This document shows positions 11,997 through 21,543 of a stretch of DNA of 64,000 nucleotides, one piece after another. Source of the stretch: Ulva prolifera (lineage: Eukaryota; Chlorophyta; Ulvophyceae; Ulvales; Ulvaceae); assembly GCA_023078555.1 (NCBI GenBank), contig CM041197.1, positions 9,792,552 through 9,856,551 of the forward strand. The letters run 5' to 3'. The notes under the pieces are model-generated. The model was not told the origin of the DNA. It worked only from the letters and a program-made list of their open reading frames with translations, and did not search any database. Both the position numbers and the translations under genes were made by a program. How positions within the stretch are numbered: the stretch's first letter is position 1; every line of letters begins with the position of its first letter.

Positions 11997-12116
11997 GGTT
12001 GTGCGCAAAAGGCTGACCTCAAACACCGGTACTTGCGGAGCCAAACTAGCTACAGCGCTGTAGCTAGTTTTGCCCCGCAAGTACCGGTGTTTGAGGTCAG
12101 CCTTTTGCGCACAACC
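11997..12116. repeat. 120-bp near-perfect palindrome (60-bp arms, no spacer)
   Basis: The left arm (11997-12056, starting ggttgtgcgcaaaaggctga) and right arm (12057-12116) are reverse complements with only two mismatches, near 12038-12042. There is no loop sequence. No clear target-site duplication is visible. It could be a fold-back element, a recent inverted duplication or a hairpin RNA source. Transcription is not shown. Confidence 0.9.
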
Positions 12117-12394
12117 CGGCGCCGGGATCAGTCATTGCAACATTGCGCTCCATGGACCATCTCGACGTGCACGCGCAGCGTGCAATCCACCTGCAAGCCG
12201 ATCTATTCGTCGCATCGCGTACGCAGTACACGTGTGACGGCCGGCCCCGGGGCCAGGGGGCGGGCACATGCATGGCCATGGGAGACAGCCCGCGGCCGCT
12301 TGGGTCTGGCTGAGTCCACTCGAAAGGCGCGCGGTGGGGCGTGGGCATGAGTCAGCCTGGCATGCGCCTTGCTGCCATGTCCGTGCGGCATGCT

Positions 12395-12486
12395 TGTGGT
12401 AATCCAGTGATATGGCCGCTATACCACTGGACGTGGTGTGCAACTTGGATCCAGTGGTATAGTGGCCATATCACTGGATTGCCACA
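12395..12486. mobile_element. MITE-like element with ~37-bp terminal inverted repeats
   Basis: 92-bp element. The left end tgtggtaatccagtgatatg is inverted at the right end as catatcactggattgccaca, and the arms extend about 37 bp each around a 15-20 bp centre. The pentamer atgct flanks both sides, consistent with a 5-bp target-site duplication. No coding capacity, so it would be non-autonomous. Related units occur at 22391-22488, 49127-49171 and 63968-64000. Confidence 0.75.
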
Positions 12487-12555
12487 ATGCTGCAGCATCG
12501 AACGCCTCAAGATCATGCCTCTAGATCTGTCTACATGTACACACGGTGTTCTCAT

Positions 12556-12581
12556 GATAAGCCTCTGATCAGAGGCTTATC
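12556..12581. repeat. 26-bp perfect palindrome
   Basis: gataagcctctga followed immediately by its exact reverse complement. No spacer. Confidence 0.9.
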
Positions 12582-12706
12582 TTGAGACTCTCGTTCCTGC
12601 CTTGCCTGGTCGCCCTCCTCCCACAGGGCTGCGCACCCACGGGCTGCCTGCATCTCAGTGGCTACAGGATGTACATACTAACGTTAGTTGATTGTCACAA
12701 CATGCT

Positions 12707-12726
12707 AGCACCACTGCAGTGGTGCT
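12707..12726. repeat. 20-bp perfect palindrome
   Basis: agcaccactg joined directly to its reverse complement cagtggtgct. Confidence 0.9.
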
Positions 12727-12829
12727 GCACAAACAGTGTGCGAGACAGCGAGACAGGGGAAGCCGGGTATGAACGGGAGGACACACACCACAACCAAAAA
12801 TTATTATTTTTTTGGGCGTGGTGGGTCTC

Positions 12830-12912
12830 GCGTGCGTGGGTGTCCATGTGTTTGCTTCGTTTGTTTGCTTCTTTCGAAGTGCTGCCCGCCTTGCTGCCTT
12901 TGTCCTTGTAAC
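12830..12912 (-). repeat. Dispersed repeat with conserved minus-strand frame (copy 1)
   Basis: Matches 42713-42800 closely; both share the end ctgcctttgtccttgtaac. The minus strand reads CYKDKGSKAGSTSKEANKRS here and CYKDKGSKSGSTAKGASRRS in the other copy. A weaker third copy at 42902-42988 keeps GSTAK. Probably a remnant of a mobile-element protein. Confidence 0.65.
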
Positions 12913-12968
12913 ACACCACAACCAAATCGCATCCGAATCGACAGCAACACACACGCATAAACGATCAC
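12912..12968. repeat. Dispersed repeat fragment, inverted copy at 11762-11816
   Basis: Continues directly from the 12830-12912 repeat. It may be one element whose other end was copied, in inverse orientation, 1.1 kb upstream. Confidence 0.6.
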
Positions 12969-13174
12969 GCCTCGCACAACTCGTGCGCTGTGCGCTGCGG
13001 TGCTGCACGGTGCCCACAGCGGCCGTACCTGCCTCTGCCTTTCCTGACAACATGTTGTACACGGGGAATCGAAACGGCCGTACGTGACCACCTCGCTTAG
13101 CACAGGAGGGGGCCCTGTGATTTGCGTACGGTCGTCTGAGGGGGGCTTCCAGGTGGTTTGCCCCTTCGGCATAT

Positions 13175-13249
13175 GTGGTCCCGTTAACTCGGAGTTGTCA
13201 ATGTCCAATAGGATACGGCTCAGTAAATACAGATCTACTTTACTTTACA
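13175..13249. repeat. Dispersed ~55-bp unit, copy 1
   Basis: Begins gtggtcccgttaactcggag and ends in ttactttac runs. Near-identical to 49172-49258 and about 85-90% similar by eye to 14566-14636. The minus strand reads LLSRILLDIDNSELTGP without a stop in copies 1 and 3. It may be one end of a transposable element. Confidence 0.8.
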
Positions 13250-13757
13250 CTTAAGTGATCACATGCACCCCCTTCCACCAAAGCCACGGTTTCTGCGCTT
13301 CTTAGCAGGGGCTGGGCCCAGACCACAAGCGTATTGGAGGCATGTGAATGAGTGAAGCAGCGCCAGGAGGGACCAGGAGGGTCCACGCGAGGCGGCACAT
13401 GATGTGTGCATGGGGTGTGCATTGCCTGATGCATGCACATGCATTTGCGCCAATGACTGAGCGGCATGCAGCAGGAGGAGCATGGGTCATGTGTCCGAGT
13501 TGCTTGGATGCTGGCGCAGTGGTGCGGACGTCCTAGGCCTCTCGCCTGTGCAGGTTTTCTATATGTAGCTGTCTCTATGTATATGTGTCTATCTAGCCGG
13601 CAAAAGTGCAAAAGTGTGCGCGTGCGTGCGTTGTGTATGCGGGCGAACCCGCGCACTGTCGTCTTTTTTTCTTTGCGGGGGCCGTGGAGTGACGTGCCAG
13701 CGGGAAGCGGACCAGAGGGAGACACGGCCGGGGGTCTGAAAATGTGAGGGGCGGGGA

Positions 13758-13781
13758 GGGGGGGGGGGGGGGGGGGGGGGG
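13758..13781. repeat. Poly-G run (24 G)
   Basis: Uninterrupted run of 24 G in a gene-free region. Confidence 0.9.
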
Positions 13782-13915
13782 TCATTGGTAGTGCATGGCC
13801 CCGCGTTGTACATGTTGATGCCATATGCTGGCCCCGCATTGCTGGGGGCCTCTGTGTTGAGCTGCACATTGGAGCAACCGGGGTGGTATGCTCTAGAGCA
13901 CCCCACCAGGGCCAC

Positions 13916-14046
13916 CGTAGCACGTAGCACGTAGCACGTAGCACGTAGCACGTAGCACGTAGCACGTAGCACGTAGCACGTAGCACGTAGCACGTAGCAC
14001 GTAGCACGTAGCACATAGCACGTAGCACATAGCACGTAGCACGTAG
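13916..14046. repeat. Heptanucleotide tandem array (GCACGTA)n
   Basis: About 130 bp of a 7-bp unit, near-perfect apart from a few single-base variants at the right end (gcacata, gctcgta). No minus-strand frame contains a stop codon, which creates long artificial frames. It is not the usual algal telomere repeat TTTAGGG. Confidence 0.95.
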
Positions 14047-14565
14047 CTCGTATCCCATATCCCATATGAGTTGGCGTGTGTGTCACAAACACACAGTCGG
14101 GGAGGCAGGCAGCGTATTGGGAGCATGGTGGGGTGTGAACACAGATCTCAGATCACCGATCACTCTCACTCCAAAATGCAGGCTCTCGTAAGTAGGATAG
14201 GTTTTCCTGGTTGCACAACTTGATTTGCGTGAACCTGTGGGTTCATATGGCCAGGCTCCGCCCTGTAGGTGCTGGCTGGCTGGGGCTCAAGGTGCTTGTT
14301 GGAGCTATGCCCCACACCAAACCATGCTGTAGGTTATGCTCACCAAGCCCACCTCTGAGGGCACAATGCCACCAAGGGCACTGCAAGTGTGAGATTGGAT
14401 TGGGTGTGTGATGTGGGGTTGTGCTCGTCTGCCCAGCCTGGTACTGCAGCAGCTTCACGTCACCAGGCCTGGCATACCTCACACAGATGTGAGTTGACTA
14501 CTGCTGATCTTCGGCCGTGGGCATGAGCTCATAGAATAGAATCATACTTCCCCAGGCTTACACAT

Positions 14566-14636
14566 GTGGTCCCGTTGACTCGGAGCTGTCAATGTCCAAT
14601 AGGATGCAGCTCAGTAAACTCAGGTTTACTCTACAC
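14566..14636. repeat. Dispersed ~55-bp unit, copy 2
   Basis: Diverged copy of the unit at 13175 and 49172. It begins gtggtcccgttgactcggag and retains tgtccaataggat and ctcagtaaa. The minus strand reads LLSCILLDIDSSESTGP. Confidence 0.75.
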
Positions 14637-15528
14637 ATAACATATTCGCAGCCAGTATTGCATGATCATCAGGTGCTGCGTGCACCTGTCTCACATTTGT
14701 GTCACAATCACTGAGTGAAGGGGTAAAAGAGTCAAAGAGGCATGTCCAGGTGCAACTGCCTCATGGTGCACCTCCCTGTGCTGTGTTCCAAGTATCGATC
14801 TACACTGATCTACATCTGACGGTACCCTTGATGCTTGACATGGAGTGGTACTGTGAGGAGTTCCTCAAGAAAGGCAGATCCGAGCGCCTGACCATCAAAA
14901 ATAAAAAACATATGCTTTGTCTTCGCATACTTGCTACATGCACCAGTTGCATTGCAGCAGTGTGCTGCAGCGGATGCTAGAGATTTCCACGATTCACACG
15001 AGAACTCATAGAAGATGCACAGTCGATGACTCATAATTGCATCATCAAGAGGATGTGATCATGTTGGGGATGTCAGCACGGGCTTGAGCTGCCTGCATGC
15101 ATAAGGGGCAGGCACTTTGCCACCGTTGTGGCCGCTATCTGCAGATACCAGTGTGCAAAGGATTCTGGGACAGAAAGGCTGGACTGAATGTGAAGTGTTC
15201 TACGGATGGATGAACGAATCGGCGTATCTGTGTTGCTGTGTGTTGCTGTGCGATGCCTGTAGTGCTAATTGGCTGCAGCTGTCCTGCTTTGTCCGATAAC
15301 ACTTGTCCTGCTACACTTGTCCTGCGCAGGACACTGTACAGATGATGTCCATGGACAGACGGCAGGCCGCTGCGACGCAAATAATTGTCAGATCTGGCCA
15401 TCATTCGACCAGCTTCCGACAGCACCTTGGCGCGGGAGCGCAACTGCATGGCATCGGCGAGTCGAACAACCGCCCGACTGCATGTGGCAGTTGCGCAAGC
15501 AGGCGCTTGCTGCGTCTCTGGCATGCCA

Positions 15529-15560
15529 GGTGGTGTCACCAGTGCACTGGTGACACCACC
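15529..15560. repeat. 32-bp perfect palindrome
   Basis: ggtggtgtcaccagtg followed directly by its exact reverse complement. No spacer, no flanking gene. Confidence 0.95.
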
Positions 15561-17006
15561 GACACAACCGGAAGTCGCCCCACAGGAGAAGACGCTACCG
15601 TGCATCATGCTCATGTTTTTCGACGGACCTAAGTGTATGCATGTATCCACTCAATGTTTGTGGGACGGCACGCTGCACATGGCCCGTGGCGCATGCAGTG
15701 ATACTTACACAGCAGCCGAGTGAGTCAACGCTGCCAGGACGCCATCACAGTGATGGCCTGTCGTCATCAACTCGCTAGAGACATGCACTCGCAAATGCTG
15801 ACTCGTCGCAGTTTGGTATATGCGTGGCCAGCCTGATGTGAGTGCAGTTCGTCGCCTCGAGCTCCCAAGCGGTCGAATTCGAAGCACTGTACCGCACCTG
15901 TGGAAGGGGGCTTCGTCGCGGGGGCACCGCGCGCTCACACGCTTCCAGGAACATATTTTGTTCTAGGACTGATATATTCGTGCATCTGGGCGTCTGCAGC
16001 CGGACTGTCTGCGGGTGATTTGTGCGTGCGGTCCAAAATTCGAAGGTGTCGCCCCCCTTGTGAAATCTGCCGGTGGTGCAGCCTCCCTCGAGTTGATGCC
16101 CAGCAGCAGCCTTGAGAAGTATGTGATTACGACTCGCTGATGACGGCCTCGTCTGGGGGGCGTGCCCATATGTTCTAGCGGGAGAAATATGTTGCCAACT
16201 TGCGTCATCGACCCGCGGTCATGTTCGCCTTCTGAACGCTTTACGCTGACCACACCGGGCTGAACGTTAGCGGCCACAGCTATTGTTGGGCAATAGAATC
16301 CTGTGTACTGCTGGCTGCACATCAACGTCGTGGAGGCCTATGGTCCGGTCGGGCCAGTGGTCCGGTCTTGCACGAGTTGTGGATCTGCAGAGTGTGCATG
16401 GCCGCAACTGCCGCTGCAGTGCACGCTGCGTATGCGCCTCTGAGCACACCATACATCGTACAGCAGTGATGAGGCGGCTCTGCTCTCAACCAATCGCAGC
16501 TGTGTCAAATTACAAGAGCAGTGTGCCGCATCTGCGCCGTCGACGTCGCGTCCGATGCCTTTGTCTGAAGGATCGACAGTCAGCTTCCAGATCATGCACA
16601 AAGGCTTTCGTTTCCACAACTCATGCATTTCGACCTCGAAGCACACACGATATATGTATATCGTCAATCCTATCTGTAGATGAGAGTGGGCGTCGATGAA
16701 TGCTAGGACCTGGCGTGCTGTAGCTAGCTGGCCGCTGCACCATTTGACGGGGGCACTCAAAGCTGCTACTGCGCATACAAAATGTCTCGAGGTGGCGTAG
16801 TCGCACAGGTTTCCGAGCCTGTCCTGATGCCACGTGTAACATCGATATATACCAATTCTCAACACCACGCAGGTGAAAACCGCATCTTGTTTCATACTCT
16901 TGCTCAGGCCACCTGATCTCCTCAGAGGAATCCAATCAGCAATCAGCTACAAACTGCTGTACACGCGTTCTCGCGGTTCAGGTCATGACGCGCAGCGTGC
17001 TGCAGG

Positions 17007-19635
17007 ATGCAAGGCCCTGGGCATGCAGCAGGTCGCCACCTGCAGGACAGCAGCCCAGGAGCCCCTGTGGTCACAGTTGCTACCACCGCCCGACAGCTGC
17101 AGGCTGCGATCGCGTCGGGTGCTGAGCACATCGAGATCCGCCAGCACCTCGACCTCACCACCCTCTCCATCCTGGAATCCGACGGCAACTGGCCGATCAA
17201 CCAGGACGATGCCATCCTTGGCGCCGTGCCCCCCTCCGTCAAGTCCATCCGGGTGCCCCCACTCCCCCTGCCCCTGCTCTACTGCATTCATCCACAAACA
17301 GCTGTCCAGAAACCGCCCCGTGAGCCACAGCCATATCTGTGCTAGAACACCATTCAACTCCTAGATCCTGCGTGTCCCTGAGGGTGTGGCCTGCTGAGCC
17401 CTGCCAGGTGGATCCGTTCGAACACAATTTGCCCGTGCCAGCATGCATGCAGGCAGCCGCAGCCATCAGCCATGCAGCCGCGCACGATGCCGCTGTGTGA
17501 CACACTGCGGCCCCCTGCCCCTCCTGGCGCTGCCTCCTCACCTGCAGTCGTTGCCACGGTCAGTGCGCACCGCGCCGAGCCAGCCACAACCCACCGCATC
17601 ACAGGCTCCCTCGCATGCATATGTACACCCCGCTTCGCCACTTACCGCACATTCGTATGTGCGGTAAGTGTACTGACACAGAAATAGCTGATGCATGGTG
17701 TGCATGCGCAGGCGCGGTGCCACACGGCGCCGGCGGCGGGGTCCTTCGGCCTCGACGAGAACGTGCCGCTGCGGCCGCTTGGGCCACAGCAGTGCCTGCT
17801 CGTCACGGATGGCGACGTGATGCAAGTCCAGGGCGACCTCTGGCTCGACGGCCTCTACCTGCGCATGCGCAACACCGTCCGCTTCCCGACCCCCCAGCTC
17901 CTCCTCGTGCGAGGCCCCCCCGGCGGCGCCGAGAACGGCACCGCCGCCGGTCCCCCGGCTGGCGCCGGCGGGCGCAATGGGGGCGGCGGCGGCGGGGGCA
18001 TGCTGTGGATGTCGTTCTGCACGGTGCAGGGGGAGCAGTGGAGTGGCTCAGGGGGCATCACGGGGCTGCAGACGTTCGGCAACGTGCACGCGCAAGGTGC
18101 GCCGCGGCGCCGGTGACTACCTGTGAAACTCCATATACAGTGTATGCTTTGTTGCAGCTAGGCACGCTGCGGGGGCGGGAGGGGCATGCAGCGTCCGGCT
18201 GCTGCTTGCTGCGGTCGCTGCTGTGGCCACACCGCCACCCTGGCTAGCTCATGCGTCATGCATACGCGCTCTTCCGGCTAGAGTGCTGGTCACATTCACA
18301 GGGACGCAGAGGGTTGGACCTGCGCCGTGTGATCACGTGGCAGGGCGGCTCCGCTTGTGTCTGACGAAGCAGCTGCTTAGCGGAGGTGTCCCACGGCCCG
18401 CGTGCTGCTGCAGACTGCACATTCGCCAACCTCGGCGGCGAGGTGGATGCCGTGGAGGTGCGGCCCCCGGGGGCCGCCGCCTTCCACGACTCCACCTTTG
18501 TCGACAACCGCATCACGTCCCCGTCCGCCGCCGTGCTCGCCGCCCGCGGCGCCGACGTCCGCCTTCGCCGCACGTCCTTCTCCGCAAACTCCGGCGCGGG
18601 CCACCTCATCATGCTGGGCGACGCGCAGCACGCGCCGCGCACGCAGCATGCCGGCACCGTGTACAGCGACGAGCCGCGGGAGGTGTGTCTGGAGGCGGCG
18701 CTGCGCAGCTGCGAGCGCATGAACGGCGCCGCGGGGTGCGTACAGGGTGTCGCGAGCCCGGTGCAGGCGTTCCCGGCGTCAGAGTGGCCGCCGACGGACC
18801 CCGTGCTGTCCAATGAGGACCCGCGGCTACAGGGCACTCGGAAGGTGCGGGGGGGGGGGGGGGGGGGGGGGTGGATCCCGCACTCAGCTTGCGACACGTT
18901 TTAAGCTTGCGGCTGTTGCGCCGCTGGCGTAACCACCGACCTGTACGTCATGACTAGAACGAGCATGAGTGACTAGTGCACACGGTGTGCATGGGGATCG
19001 TGATCATGGGCGCAGCTGGGCACCAGAAAATGTTTTTTTCCCCTGAGTTCCGTCGGCACGGTGCGAGCTCAGGGGTCGTTTGCGCGCAGCCAGCACACCA
19101 CGAAACCACCCGCGAGTGGCTTGCAGGATCTCGAGCCGATCTACCGCGATGGCTCCGGCCACAGCCGGGCGCCGGCAAGCCCCAACAACATGGGCGACTG
19201 CTCGCCGGAGGGCCCTGGCGAGCCATCCTTCGCGCTGAGCAGCAGCGTGACGGTCGTCATCGCCTGCGCCGTCACCGCCGCCGTCGTGTGCGCGCTCGCG
19301 GCTGCAATCTCGTTCTTCCTCCGTCGTCGCCGGCGGGTCCCCCAGGGTGCCCTACATGAGCAGGTAGCCCCCCGCCCCCCCACCCTGTACCATCACGTAA
19401 TCGGCCATGCTCATGTGCATCGGTTGAGCCAGCGTCCATCAGTACTTGCTTGGCACTTCATGTGTCCATGCATTGGAGGCCGCGATCATGAAGGGAGTTT
19501 ACGTGGCGTGGTGGTCAGCGGTGCTGCAGATCATGCACGCACATGCATGCCCTGCCGCGCCGTTTGTCCTCACCGCGCGCGCTGCTGCAGGGCAAGAGCG
19601 CGCCAGTGTCGAGCGTGCTGCACGCGCACCTGTAG
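17007..19635 (+). CDS. Membrane-anchored right-handed beta-helix (pectin-lyase-fold-like) protein
   Basis: Five visible exons: 17007 (or 17046)-17252, 17712-18096, 18414-18844, 19127-19363 and 19591-19635, about 435-447 residues. The joins are in phases 0, 1, 0 and 0; for example caag/ac restores Asp before CTFANLGG. The N-terminal part (TTARQLQAAIASGAEHIEI then HLDLTTLSI) and later strand-turn segments (LWLDGLYLRMRNTVR, AFHDSTFVDNRI, VRLRRTSFSANSG) fit a parallel beta-helix ectodomain. A single span (VTVVIACAVTAAVVCALAAA) is followed by RRRRR and a short tail ending VSSVLHAHL, giving a type I topology. No catalytic residues of pectate lyases are evident, so a structural or carbohydrate-binding surface role is more likely. 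The signal peptide exon was not found; either ATG 17007 or an upstream exon spliced at 17046 supplies the start. The first intron junction is the least certain. Confidence 0.75.
17639..17670. repeat. Hairpin, 14-bp arms, 4-bp loop
   Basis: cacttaccgcacat / tcgt / atgtgcggtaagtg, perfect arms, located inside the first intron of the beta-helix gene. Confidence 0.9.
18849..18871. repeat. Poly-G run (23 G) four bases inside a 5' splice site
   Basis: Run of 23 G that begins right after the donor gtgc of the third beta-helix gene intron. Confidence 0.9.
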
Positions 19636-21543
19636 ACACAGCGCCGCAGTACACGTGCACCCCGGGCCCCACCGACGCCAGGCCCCCGGCTGCAGCATGC
19701 ATGCCGTCCATGCTGCCTGCCGACTATTCCATGGCCCGCCCAGCCATGCGGAGACCATGTACGGACGAGGGAGGGTGAGGCCATGCGTTCTCGTGGCGGG
19801 GGTGGTGCAGAGGTGTCTGCAGTTGGGAGCATGCATGTGGTTTCAGGTGTGTCTTGCACGTGTGAGAGTCGAGGGGTGGGACACCGCCATCAATCACGTT
19901 CGTGAGCGCCATGGGCGGAAGGTCAGGGCCTGTCTTGTTTAGAGCGGCTGGGAGCTGCAAGCTGGAGTGATCGTATGTGTGTGGCAGCATACATCAGGGC
20001 CCGTGCGTGGATCCCGGGGCCGTAAACCAGGCACCATGGTGCGTCTCCTGAAGACCTTGTATCACGTGGTCTCAGTGATTTTTGCTTGATTTTTTTTTGT
20101 TTGTCTTGAAAGAGGGTTGTGGTGGAAAGCGCCTGAGCGATGTGTAAAACCTGGCTGCCAACGTGCCCAGCGGGGGAGGAGGGCCGGGAGGGCAGGTAAA
20201 TGTGTAGCACATCTAGATTTACTGGGCATGTGATCATGCATGATGCAGTTGCACAGGACGAAAGCGGAGCGGGGAGGTGGGGGGGCTGGTCTGTGATCCT
20301 GGCAACCTGATGAGCCGACAGAAGCCGTGTTGATGATGTGTCGATCACGTGGCACGGAGTTGACAGTGCATGTTCTTCGCCCCCCTTCGAAGACAAGCCT
20401 CTCCACAGGCTCTGTGTGGGCATGCATGCAGGCCGGCTGGCCACAGCTAGCTTGCAAGTGAGGCCATTGCAACGGCAGGTGGGGCCGGAGCGCCAGGTGG
20501 AGATTGATCCATGCATGCCTGGTTTCCACTGATGTAGACTCTCGGAGAGACGGGATGTGGACGTGGTTGACACGATATGATCACACGCGATTGTGAAGTG
20601 TGGCTAGCTGCAAGGCCCGCCGTTACTCAGGCCCTGCTTTTGAACATTGGATAGCTGCCCTGACAAGCATCCGCGGACACCGCAAAGTAGCAGGGCATTG
20701 CAGTGGTGAGTCTATCATGTGCAGTGTCACAACGTACATACCTTCTCAATTCTCAGTCACCAATCACTGGCACGCGTGGCCAGCACAACTTGCAGCGGGG
20801 GCGTCTCCGGTGCCTGTTTGCTAGATCTCTGAAGCATAGTATAGTATATGTGGTGTACATCTCTGACGAAGGTCACGTAAGCTAGCAGGGGGGGGGGAGT
20901 GTATCTTGATTGTGGCCGTGACACGGCGGGAGGTGTGTCAATCGGAATATGCAGCCGCACGGCTGCTTGAAATGAGCGAGTAGCGGCGCGCACTAGCCAT
21001 TGCTCCATACGAATTCACAGCATCTGCAGCCGTGCTGCCACTGATGATCTTGTTGACAGGCAGGTGTCACGACTTGCCACATTAGTTCGCAATTGTTGTG
21101 AATGCACACACCGGGCGATCACCCTCACAGTGAATCTGTCGACTCGTGCACGCTTGCAGATCTGGTGGAGCAGCCAGGCATTTCGGTAACGCTCATACAC
21201 TCTGTTTCAGGAGGCTGACCAGATGTTGTAGTTCACCTCTGGTGAAACATCGCACCTGCACTACAATGTGCTGCATAGGCGTGGAATGGTCTTCTGTAAA
21301 TGACAAGCACCTGTTGCAAGTCTCACTGCTCCGCTGACCAAACGCATAACACATATCTACTAGACAGGGACATCAGACAATTCACCAATGTGCTCCCTGA
21401 CAACCTCCAGCGTGATACACGCCACATCTCCTCTGCAACCTATGTTTTTATGAGCAGTGTGCAACACCCCCTCCCCCCCAAAATCTACCACAACCCCCAG
21501 ATCCGATCGCCTGTTGTCACTGGTCGCCGCAGCACTTTCCCAC
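19636..21543. other. Intergenic, nothing recognised
   Basis: Space between the beta-helix gene and the truncated GT92 copy, whose 3' ends face each other. Open frames overlap on both strands without domain or splice support. Confidence 0.45.

Larger units (their letters stand above)
12117..17006. other. Gene-poor repeat-rich region
   Basis: No supported gene in nearly 5 kb. It holds a MITE-like element, three perfect palindromes, a heptanucleotide array, a 24-G run and two copies of a dispersed ~55-bp unit, listed separately. The 5' exon of the beta-helix gene may lie near its right end. Confidence 0.4.

Noticed and set aside
13240..14126. Long minus-strand frames with CYVLRAT repeats
   Set aside because: All three frames stay open only because the 7-bp repeat contains no stop codon. 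There is no start context or domain.
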